Assembly (NCBI GenBank): GCA_032622095.1
Contig: CP136061.1
Coordinates: forward strand, 20,648,991 to 20,712,990
Direction of reading: 5' to 3'
Source: Siphonodentalium dalli
Taxonomy: Eukaryota > Mollusca > Scaphopoda > Gadilida > Siphonodentaliidae
Length of the DNA stretch: 64,000 bases
Part shown: piece by piece, positions 36,201-48,200 of the stretch
Numbering within the stretch: the first letter of the stretch is position 1
Layout of the letters: the number at the start of each line of letters is the position of its first letter
Position numbers and translations under genes: made by a program
Notes under the pieces: generated by a model
Database searches by the model: none
Told to the model about the DNA's origin: nothing
What the model saw: the letters and a program-made list of their open reading frames with translations, nothing else

Positions 36201-39200
36201 AGAAGTCGTTTACTGTCTGATCTCTTCTGCATCGAACCAGATGGTTGCCTTAGATTAACTAGTTCCTTTATATAATATGGTGCCGTTCCTTCGACCGCTC
36301 GGAATGTTAACAACAAAATTTTAAATTCAATCCTGTACGGCACAGGAAGCCAGTGAAGATCCCGCAGCACTGGACTCATATCAGTCCTCCTGGGCACCCG
36401 GGCCACAATCCTGGCAGCAGTCTTCTGAACTTTCTGTAACTTATTCATTAGCGTGCCAGTGATGCCAAATAAGCACGCATTCATGAAGTCCAGCTTACTG
36501 CTGACCAAGGATTGGACAATTGATTTAGTCGCCGATAGAGTCAAGTATTTCCTTATTATAAAAAAAAAGTCTTCCATGAATGACAAGTTACATACCAGTA
36601 GTCTGGCTTTGTCGGCTAAACATCGAAGATGCATGCCGTCATCTTTGATGTTCCGATGTCCAGTAAAACATGTGCACTGCCACTGACGCCACTGAGTCGT
36701 CGGCATAGATCAATCGTTTTCAATGGAGTACGGCCTGGTCATTTGACATCTACGCTACGACTCACTACATGTAGACGGTATCATGGATACTCAAGAAATG
36801 CATAAATCAGATGTCTGGGCGCATTTCCGATAACAAAAAGAAATTCGCAGAATGCAAAATCTGTAGAATTAATCCTATTTACGTACGCATGGTTTAATCT
36901 TCTAACATTACTGAGTTTGAGTAATCTCATTGGACAAAGTTCCAATGAACTCGCATCGAAGTGGTGTTGCCATGCAGTTGGACTTGTTTGCGTCCCAATG
37001 ATTAATTTTCAGCATTTGATTGTGTTCTAACAGAAAACACCGTTTTCAGCAGGTTGCATTTGTTAACTACATAGTTCATGAAACTTCATAATTGTGTTTA
37101 TCTGCCGTTGGTCATCCTATGCATCTCAAATCGCTGAAGAATACCTGAGTCGCATGACCTAATATTCGCCCAGTCTCGCAATCGCTATACTGACAATAAA
37201 AAAACTTCCGCGATTTGCATGTACGAAAATATATATAGGTCACACAATATTCTTCCCAAACGAGAACGACAAAAAGTCGGGCAGCATGAGTTGCGACTGC
37301 AATACAACCAGGTCAAGCATGACGCGTCTATTTATAAACACTGTGTTTTAGTTGACTGTGTCACCTGTCAAGTTGTCAACACATGGCTTATTACCGTTCG
37401 TGTTTGGTGATTAACATTCGTTTAATACAAGCTATGTCTGTGTAAACATTACATGAGTTCGCCATACAGTTAATAAATCAAATTATGATGATATATAATA
37501 ATTGGTACATATTATGGTGTAAATAATGGCTGTAAAGTCATAGGTTGAAAATAGCGGATATCCGGTTATGATCCGGTTACACGTCGCGGTTAACCGGCTA
37601 CAAAAATAGGTCAACCGTTTCAGCACTAGTAGCATCACTAAATTCACCCTCTGCGGATCTCATTCTGCAAATGACAGACACCTTATTTCAAGACTTGATA
37701 GGCAATGGTAGTTCTTTGTCAACAAGTTATAATCAGAACTTAACCATTCTATGGCTGGAGCTTCCTGAAATTTGGCGAAAACCCTGTGGCAATGCATTCT
37801 CTTATATATCTGTGAGTCACACATATATAAGAGAATGCACTGGCCTAACAATATTTACCTTGTTCTTGTAAGCCACTGCATTCTCTGATATATGTGTTAT
37901 AACATCCATTAATAATTTTTGCACAATTTTTTATAAAAATCCCTACAAATGAGTTAATGGGAAACAATAGGGTGCTTCTCTTCCTGTTGTCTGCTTTTAT
38001 TATATTAACATCGCGGGATATAAAGGGCACACAATTACAGTGTATGCCTATAGAGCTGCCTGACTGGAATCCCACTTGAACAGGAATGAATGGGTTAACT
38101 AATTCGAACTACTGCACAATTTAACCCTTTCTATAATAAATGGATTCTCCCACTCAGTTATAAAAGTATACGTTGGAACAGTCTATTATTCCTCTGTAGG
38201 GCTTTTTAGGAAAAATAGGCAGACAGCCCATAACACAAGTACAGAAGCGGTCCTATTTGTCTGTCCTTGAAATTGGCCACGGCAATAAGCCATGCTATGG
38301 GAAATGCCATGGCAACATGTGGAATCTATAATGCCACAGCATTAAATTTTTCCTAATTTCGAGGGCTGTATTTGTTGACTACTCGTCAATGAGTAATTAG
38401 TATAGAAAAGGTTAAGTATACTCACATGTTGTTTTGCCTGACTTTGGTGGTCCAATTATTGCCATTTTTATTGGTACAACAGGCTTCGGTGTGTTCTGTT
38501 TTAAGTAGGTCATTGGGTCAAGAGTGAACTGATCTCGTGCAAATAATGATGAGAGATAATAGACATGCTGGCGGTAGATGCATGGATATGTCGAGAAGCC
38601 AGGGCCGGACATCGGCTGTATACAATCTCCTTCATGCAACTGAAACAAAGATCATGTCACATAAAACATCTGAATAGATAGAAGTTTGATTGTACAAAAG
38701 TGATTGGTAAAATGACCATTTCTCTTATTTAAATGTACCAGTTGGACATCTTAATTGAGAATCTTTTATCGAATGAGTTGTATGATGCAAGTTGTGTTCT
38801 TTATTTATTCAACAACCCTGTGTTGGATAAGTTTAATCCATGACTGTGACTACCATTGATACTATAATTACCTCTATTTTCATTTAAGTCTGATGATAAA
38901 AAGTTAATTATCTGTGCATCACCCGAAGCAGATCATTGATGTTATATATGTACGTCATCAAGCCTTGAAATAGTGTGTCTGTCCCCAGAGGGTGAATTTG
39001 GTGATGCTAGCCCACTATGCGGGGTACCCGGTAGCATCACTAAATTAAACTCTGGGGACCTCATTCTGCAAATGACAGACACACTATTTCAAGGCTTGTA
39101 CGTCATCGCAGGCCTCAGCTCACAATGCGACTCGGGCGAGATTGTCGCCTTACTGTCGCTGACTTCGCCCTATCGTCGCTCTAAGGCGAAATCGAAGTCG

Positions 39201-42200
39201 CCTTCAATTTTAGGGGGATATTTATTTATTTATTTTGTCTTTATTTTTTTTCTAGTTTTTTTCCCAGACATGTCCTTATATAGATGAATTGTGGCAGCCA
39301 TCCCAAAAAGAAACAGACGATTCAGAGACAAAGACCCAAGTGTTTAAAATAAAAAATTAAATATGACCTATGTTTTGTGTTGATATTCAGACGCCTTTGT
39401 TCGCTATGCGGTAATGAATGTTAATCACGAATGTTTTGACACGCTGAAAACACGATATGTTCGCATCTGTGTTGTTTAATACTGACCATCGTGAGTGTCA
39501 CAAATAAATGTTTTAATTAACTTAAAAGACTGCCGTCCCGCTTTTCAGATATAAAAACAATTACGCAATTATCAGAGTATGTTCGGAAGTTCGTTTCGGT
39601 AACGCGTCCCACTTTTTGAAGAGACCGCTTCCGTAGCCGTAAATAAATGTCAAGTTTATTGCTTTAATCGGATTATACCAGTGATGTTGGCATTAATTAA
39701 GGGAGGCCATTAATTAATAAAAGCTTTAGCAACTCCTTTGTTAGCTAGTCCTTATTGTTTATTTTAGCGGACACCCACATTACAGCCGTGACCAAATTAA
39801 ACTTAAAAAGTTACATGCATCATCTGATCTAGTCCGCAAATCTGACGTTAATTATCAGAGCACGGCTGACTGTTTGGTTAGTTGGGTCCACCAACTACAT
39901 CTGATCATGATTCAGACTGTTAAATGTATAATAACAATTAATTACGCTAATTTCAGATAAAGTCAAAAAAATTTAGTTTTATTTCTTATTTTAACTTTTT
40001 AAATTTTTTATTGATGTTTAATATAAAATAAAGCGATATTTGAAAATTGTCAATTTTTGGTAGTCTCCCCCACTTCTCCCTGAAGTCTCCCTAAATTTCA
40101 TGAAGTCTCCCTAAATTTCCTGGAGGGAGACTTCAAGTCTCCCTGTTCTGAACCCCTAGGCTGAGGCCTGCGTCATCGCTGTTGACAACAATGTCAACTT
40201 GAAGTAGTTCCAGTTTGTATTCAACTTGTCATATTCAAAAATATGTGTTCAATGGTTGGCATTCCATTGAATAATTGTGCCTCACAGAAATGGGTGTGGA
40301 ATAAGCCTGTATCGCCTGTAAAATGTTTGTGGAATAAGCCTTTATTATACGCCCAACAGTGAATTATAGAAAAAAACGCGTTTAGATAAATATCGATATC
40401 ACCCAGAAGGGGATATAGAAGAATATACTTTCACACTAGCTTGCGCGTGCGACCGATTCACTTGCAAGTACCAATACTATTTCCGGTTTGTACTATTGAA
40501 GAAGGTCAAAGTGAAAGAACCCATTGTAATATTCTAAATTATATTATATTCACTGATACAGTTATAATTAAAATCTATTTTATGTTGAAATTCGACATAT
40601 TTATGGCGGAAATAAAGGGAAGAATACGGGAACTATATTTTTATATTCTGCGGATGGTGAAGTAGCATTGTGAGAACAGGCATCGATCAGCTGATGGCTT
40701 CAAACATTATGCATCGATTGAAGATGATTGTGATATCATTTAACGTCGTAAGTGGTGAATTTCTTTGGAAATGCATATAATAAAAAGAATATCTAGTGTT
40801 TTTTTAGTGGATACCGAAAAATACGTTATTCGTGACCGCGACAAATGTTTATTTTCGCTCGCGGCAAGCCGCTCCGCGAAAATAAACATTTGTCTCGCTC
40901 ACTCATGACATATTTTTCGGTATCCACTCAAAAACACTAGATATCCTCTATGTATCGCCTGTAAAATGGGTGTGGAATAAGCCTGTATCGCCTGTAAAAT
41001 GTTTGTGGAATAAGCCTGTATCGCCTGTAAAATGGTGTGGAATAAGCCTGTATCGCCTGTAAAATGTTTGTGGAATAAGCCTGTATCGCCTGTAAAATGG
41101 TGTGGAATAAGCCTGTATCGCCTGTAAAATGTTTGTGGAATAAGCCTGTATCGCCTGTAAAATGTTTGTGGAATAAGCCTGTATCGCCTGTAAAATGTTT
41201 GTGGAATAAGCATGTATCGCCTCACATAAATGGGTGTGGAATAAGCCTGTATCGCCTGTAAATGGGTGTGTAATAAGCCTGTATCGCCTGTAAAATCAGT
41301 CAGAAGCTATTGAAATCAGAATCCATAATAAACAGTACACAAATTTTACAATTAGTTTTGGTGGTGATTATCATTCCTATGAATATGGTAGTGCACTCAT
41401 CATAACTAAATTTTCTTCAATCAAGATGTGCTTTATCAACTCAAACTCATGCACGCTTCATTATTTTACATTGCCATTACCTTTGTCAACATGGTAAATA
41501 TGTAACATATACATTGCAGTGTCTGCTGTTGTCCGGTATAGCTAACACAAGACTTGAAAGTTCCAACTTGGCAAGTATCATGCTATACCAGTCAATGAGA
41601 CTGCAATTTCCTTATCAATAGTATTAAATATTATCTACCATTTCCTACGAAATTCCCTGATACAATTGGCGATAACGAATTGGTGATAAAAATATCTGTA
41701 TCATTACTGCAGTTGCGATCCAAGGCGCTCATGACGACGTTGACTGGTTCAAATTCATGAATGAACTGACGTCACATCAATCGCGTGAAAAATCAAAACG
41801 ACATTCCAACGTATATTCTTGCATACTATAAACAAATAGTTCCAAGGTTTTAAGATTATTTGATTGCCTACCACCATGGGTATTATGGTATAACATGGGT
41901 ATTATGGTATAACATGGGTATTATGGTACAACATATCACATAGTATACTAATATGTTTTTGCTCAGTATTTATTAGAAGTGTAAGAGATTGTGTCCATTT
42001 AATACAATTTCTGTTAACTTGCAGGTTGTGAGAATTTAGCAAAGTGAGCTAATCGCGTGACAGATACCTTTGCAGGTTGCAGGTTGTAATTTGTGCGGTG
42101 CATCTGTCACACCAATGGTAGATAAATGTGTTATATACACAATGTGTTTGTAACGATTCATGTATCGCGATGAGGCTAGTTTTCGTGGCCATATAGCGAC

Positions 42201-45200
42201 TCGGCGACCAAGGTCGCCTCGTGCTATATGGCCACGAAAACTAGCCTCGTCGCGATACATGAATCGTTACAAACACATTGTGTATATAACACATATTTAT
42301 TATGTCTGGTCAGATATAGGGCAAACAAATTTTTTTATTTGAGTCTCAGACAATATATAGACAGAACACAACGCGCATCTTAATCGAGAATCTTTTATCG
42401 AATGAGTTGCGGATGGCCCAAGGATATATTTCGCGAGAGCGTAGCTCGAGCAAAATATAACTTTGCGCCGTCCGCAACGAGTTCGATAAAAGATTCGAGA
42501 TTATGATGCAAGTTGTGTTCTGTATTTATTCTACACCGTTCAGTCAGATAAGTTCAATCCATGAATGTCATATCCATTGTTACTATAGCCACCTTTATTG
42601 TGATTTAAGACTGACAAATAGCCAGTAATTATGGGGGGATCACCGGAAGCGGATGATCGACGTAATGTACGTCATCTTTCTTGGCGACAACGTCAACAAG
42701 AATAGTTCCGGCTTGTATTCCACTAGAGGTATACACTACTATGTATTCAATGGCTGGGATTCCGTTGAATACATGTACCTCACGTCAATGGGTGTGGAAT
42801 AAAAAAGTATACTGATGATTCACATTCACAGGGCACCAATGACCAAATTGACTCGGATGTTTGTAGCCATATAAAGTATAAACTAATTTACCTTCACAGG
42901 GCACCAATGACCAAATTGACTCGTATGTTTGTAGCCATATAAAGTATAAACTAATACATGACCAAACCGACTCGGCTGTGTGTTACATAACAAAATAAAT
43001 TATACTAATTTACCTTCACAGGGCACCAACGACCAGGGTCCGCGCTGGACCGAAATTTACTTTTGCCAAATGAATTTTTTTTTTGCCAAATTCTTTTAGA
43101 ATTTGCCAAATGTTATCCCCGATAGTATCCTTTTCTGCAACAATGATTGGATTTTATGTTTCGACACTCGCGATTTGAAGGACGTTTGATACCCATAGGA
43201 AAGAAGTTCGTTAATAATTATACTCGCATCTCTATTGTGGTTTATCATACAACAATAAACAAATCCCCGATCAATAAAATGGTGGAAGGGTTGCTTCATC
43301 AGAAGGGAATATCACAAGAGGATTAGCCATATAAACACCACCATCACGCTAAATACGGGTAATCCCTCCACCCATCGATACTCATGCTATCAAACTAACT
43401 GCATCTTAATGGAGGTGTTAACTTTTCCGAAACCATATAAAACACCACTAATATAATTCTATTGTAATAGTTTCCTAAAATGAATGGTATTGATTGACCG
43501 ATATTTTTCAACTTTATTGAGGAATTAGTAAGTGACTTGCCAAAACTTTTGCCAAATGAAAATATTTTTTGCCAAATGTGAATTATTTTTGCCATTGGCA
43601 AATTTGGCAAGTGGCAGCGCGAACCCTGCCAACGACCAAATTAACTCGTATGTTTGTAGCCATATAAAGTATAAACTAATACATGACCAAACCGACTCGG
43701 CTGTGTGTTACATAACAAAATAAATTATACTAATTTACCTTCACAGGGCACCAACGACCAAATTAACTCGTATGTTTGTAGCCATATAAAGTATAAACTA
43801 ATACATCACCAAACCGACTCGGCTGTGTGTTACATAACAAAATAAATTATACTAATTTACCTTCACAGGGCACCAATGACCAAACCGACTTGGCTGTTTG
43901 TAACCCGTTTGCAGCATTCTCTTTGATAACTTCTCACTGATTGGATAGACCCTCACAAATAAACTGTGTCTGAACTCCACAAACGGCTTCAGTTTTTTAT
44001 TGAGCTGATATTTCACAATATTGTGTTTTCTTCCACCATCAATTTCCACTCGAGGAATTAGGATTTCTTCTAGTGTTTCCTGAAAAATAAATTTTGATTT
44101 CATTTAGAAACATAATCCTCTCTGAAATAACTTGATAATAAATCATACAGTGAATAATTGTTTAGTTTGTAAACTCATAAATCATGTGGATCTATAATAC
44201 ATTAAGTTCACTGATTGGTCAAAACATGAAATGAACACCAAACATATGTAAAATAAACAATATAGACCTATTAAAGCTAAAATATATAAGGAATTTTAGT
44301 CCCTTTTACAGGGGTGATGAATAAATATACCATGTAATTTATGATGCTTAAAACAATAAATAAATGTTGAGATTTCCTAACATGATTTTGCTTTCATTGT
44401 TATAACTCATATTGTTTTTGCAATGTGCCAGATATTTGAGAAAATTTATATTTCCCCATAATTGTAATTATAGACCTATATAAAGGCTATATTTACGAAC
44501 CTGAACTGACGCTAACTTGTTGAGGTCATTGTCATAGACCTCGTTGATTTCATTTCTGATTCGATCGCTTGCGTCTTCCTCTAACTCTTCCTCCTCTTCC
44601 TCTTCCTCTTCTTCCTCCTGAAAAGAGAGATGCAGTATTTATTACACACATGTTGTATTCTAAGAAAATGTTCCAGTCTATGCTGGTCTATGTGATAATT
44701 TCAACAGTTGGCTCTAGGGCATTCCAGGATTTTCCATTGAGACAAGCGATATATTTGACATTAAGCGGCATAAAAAGAATTACAGAAGTTTGTGATGTCA
44801 AAATGGTCAGCGATTGTCAGGAATAGCTCTGAAAAATATAATTTCAGTTTGAGGAGATTGAAGTCACATAAATGATCAAACAATAATTTTTTTAAATTAC
44901 CTTTTACACTACTAATCCATAATCACAAATATACAAGTTTTAATAATAGATATCTAAGCCCAGTGACAAAACGATTTACCAGAAAATGAGGGAATAAACG
45001 CCGAGACAAAATAGGTCAAATTAAATTAAGTGCAAGTTGTGCAACTGACCTCATAATGACATATGCACATGTTCCCGTGGTGATAGATATCTGTGACAAG
45101 TTTTAGAAAAATTTACCAAAAAATTAATAAATACAAGTTTGAACCAAGTTAAGCTATGGATGGACTGCCTATTAAATGGACAAGCTGATTCCAGTTATGG

Positions 45201-48200
45201 GGGGGGGGGGGGGACAACTAACCTCAAACTCTTCCGCAAGCTGAGCCTCGATATCATCTTCTTCCTCCTCCTCCTCTGCTGCTTCCTCCTCCTCCTCCTC
45301 CTCATCTGACTCACGATTGGTTGCTCGCTCGGCCTGGTGGAACAAATGAAAGTGTCAGTGACACTGTAGCTCAACTTTGAGAGGGGATGTCATACATTAT
45401 GGTCAACAGAGCGATAAGGGATACAGCAAGTTTAAATATTTAAGCAATAACAAAGGTCAAACCTTTTTTGGCATCAATTTTATGAAAAGTGATGGCTGCA
45501 GGGTGTGCTGAAGTATATAGTCATGCAAAGAATATAATCCAAAATGGCCACCAGCAGCCATTTTTTCATCTTCAACTATCAAATTCGATTGCTCCCATCT
45601 AGAGATGATCCTAAACATGCCTGTAAATTTTCAAAACATTTCTCCAATAAATGTGGATTGCAGGGTGTGCTAATGTATTCAAATTTAAAATCCAAGATGG
45701 ATGCTGGCGGCCATGATTTTTAATGAATTTCGGAAAAAAAATCCCATCCAAAGGTCACCCCGAAGATCCATATGAAGTTTGGTGACAATTGTATGAGGGG
45801 TGTGGCCTGAGAGTGTGCCAAAGGAAATTGTTGACGGATGTCAAACCATCAAATTACATGCAATGTACAAGTTAACGCATCTGTATACTCACCAGTCGGT
45901 CTTTCTTTTTCTCCTCTGCATCTTTTGTCAGTTCATCTCTCCTCTTTTGCATAGCAGTATCCTAATGAATAAAGAATTTACAGGTGTTACATTCTCCAGG
46001 AATTTACAGGTGTTACATTCTCCAGGTGAATAAAGAATTTACAGGTGTTACATTCTCCAGGAATTTACAGGTGTTACATTCTCCAGGTGAATACAGAATT
46101 TACAGGTGTTACATTCTCCTGATGAATAAATAATTTACAGGTGTTACATTCTCCAGGTGAATAAAGAATTTACAGGTGTTACATTCTCCAGGTGAATAAA
46201 TAATTTACAGGTGTTACATTCTCCAGGTGAATACAGAATTTACAGGTGTTACATTCTCCAGGTGAACAAAGAATTTACAGGTGTTACATTCTCCAGGAAT
46301 TTACAGGTGTTACATTCTCCAGGCGAATAAATAATTTACAGGGGTTATATTCTCCAGGTGAATACAGAATTTACAGGTGTTACATTCTCCAGGTGAATAA
46401 AGAATTTACAGGTGTTACATTCTCCAGGTGAATAAAGAGTTTACAGGTGTTACATTCTCCAGGTGAATACAGAATTTACAGGTGTTACATTCTCCAGGTG
46501 AATACAGATACAGGTGTTACATTCTCCAGGTGAATACAGAATTTACAGGTGTTACATTCTCCAGGTGAATACAGATACAGGTGTTACATTCTCCAGGTGA
46601 ATAAAGAATTTACAGGTGTTACATTCTCCAGGTGAATACAGAATTTACAGGTGTTACATTCTCCAGATGAATACAGAATTTACAGATGTTACATTCTCCA
46701 GGTGAATAAAGAATTTACAGGTGTTACATTCTCCAGGTGAATAAAGAGTTTACAGGTGTTACATTCTCCAGGTGAATAAAGAATTTACAGGTGTTATATT
46801 CTCCAGGTGAATAAAGAATTTACAGGTGTTACATTCTCCAGGTGAATAAAGAGTTTACAGGTGTTACATTCTCCAGGTGAATAAAGAATTTACAGGTGTT
46901 ATATTCTCCAGGTGAATAAAGAATTTACAGGTGTTACATTCTCCAGGTGAATAAAGAATTTACAGGTGTTACATTCTCCAGGTGAATAAAGAATTTACAG
47001 GTGTTACATTCTCCAGGTGAATAAAGAATTTACAGGTGTTATATTCTCCAGGTGAATAAAGAATTTACAGGTGTTACATTCTCCAGGTGAATAAAGAGTT
47101 TACAGGTGTTACATTCTCCAGATGAATAAAGAATTTACAGGTGTTACATTCTCCAGGTGAATAAAGAATTTACAGGTGTTACATTCTCCAGGTGTTAGGC
47201 CACATGCTTTCTCATATTCAAATACATATCTCTATTATATAGATAATTCTAGCAATGCTGGGGCACAAGATTTTATATAATAAAGCTATGGTAAGCAAAA
47301 ACTAATTCTGCATAAAGATGTTGCTGGTGAATTAGAGATCAATATCTGATGACATACTGAGGAAGTGTAGTAAATTGATGCAAAATGATCATTATGTCAG
47401 ATTTTAAGATGGAAATTTTTTTGGGCGACAAGAAGTCAGGTATGAACAAAGTACGAACATATCGATTATTCAAAGACAATGATATGCACTCACTCAAACA
47501 TATCTTGTGAACGTGAAGAATTTCGAAACAATATTTTGTTTGTAAACTCAGAGTGAGTAATCATTGACTTGAAGTTCAAATAGGCAGACATAGACAACTC
47601 AAAATAGCATACAAATAGGCAGACATAGACAACTCAAAATAGCATACAAATAGGCAGACATAGACAACTCAAAATAGCATACAAATAGGCAGACATAGAC
47701 AACTCAAAATAGCATACAAATAGGCAGACATAGACAACTCAAAATAGCATACGAAAATGTTATGAAAATCAAATTGAGATAGAAAAACATGTGTATTATA
47801 TTGGAGTGCAGGGAGGATCTTTCATTGATATTTCAGACAAATACCCAAATTTCAATATATGAATGAGGTCAATAAATTCATATTTCTTATGAAAAACAAA
47901 AAACGACCATATTTGCGCTACAGTCTATAACATGATCCGGAAATTCTTCAAATCCTGAGAGAGGTTAAAACAATTATTTGTTTAAATGATTATCATATGT
48001 AATTCTATTTTTAAATTTTATATAGATATTGATGTTGCTTGTTTTATGTATGGCATCTTCCCCTCGTGGGGGTATATTGTCAATAAATCATATGTATGTA
48101 CATGTCATGAATCATGCAAGGCCTGAATGGGTCTCTTCAAATCAAGAGTGCTACATACAAGTAATATTTGAGAGATAACTCAGTGATTCTTCCTTTGCTA

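Larger units (their letters stand above)
35349..37697. mobile_element. Palindromic hAT-type MITE split by a hAT insertion
   Basis: Left pieces at 35349-35501 (starting GAAATAGGGTGTCTGTCATT) and the right piece at 37629-37697 (CACTAAATTCACCCTCTG to CACCTTATTTCAAGACTTG) join across the 35502-37628 element. The host element therefore predates the insertion. Confidence 0.8.
38746..40300. mobile_element. Family G repeat split by two nested hAT-type insertions
   Basis: The left part (from CATCTTAATTGAGAATCTTT) and right part (to CACAGAAATGGGTGTGGAAT) correspond to the continuous copies at 42358-42810 and 56198-56648. Between them sit a palindromic MITE (38959-39098) and a larger hAT-type element (39109-40170). 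Order of events: family G first, then the MITE, then probably the larger element in the neighbouring duplicated target. Confidence 0.75.

Noticed and set aside
36032-36706. 224-codon minus-strand frame as a host gene
   Set aside because: LHWLPVPYRIEFK and LPDDLRH are retrotransposon motifs. It is the tail of an L2/CR1-like element inside a hAT transposon.
45964-47760. Regular 35-bp arrays considered as CRISPR-like
   Set aside because: There are no unique spacers between repeats; these are head-to-tail minisatellites in an animal intron.
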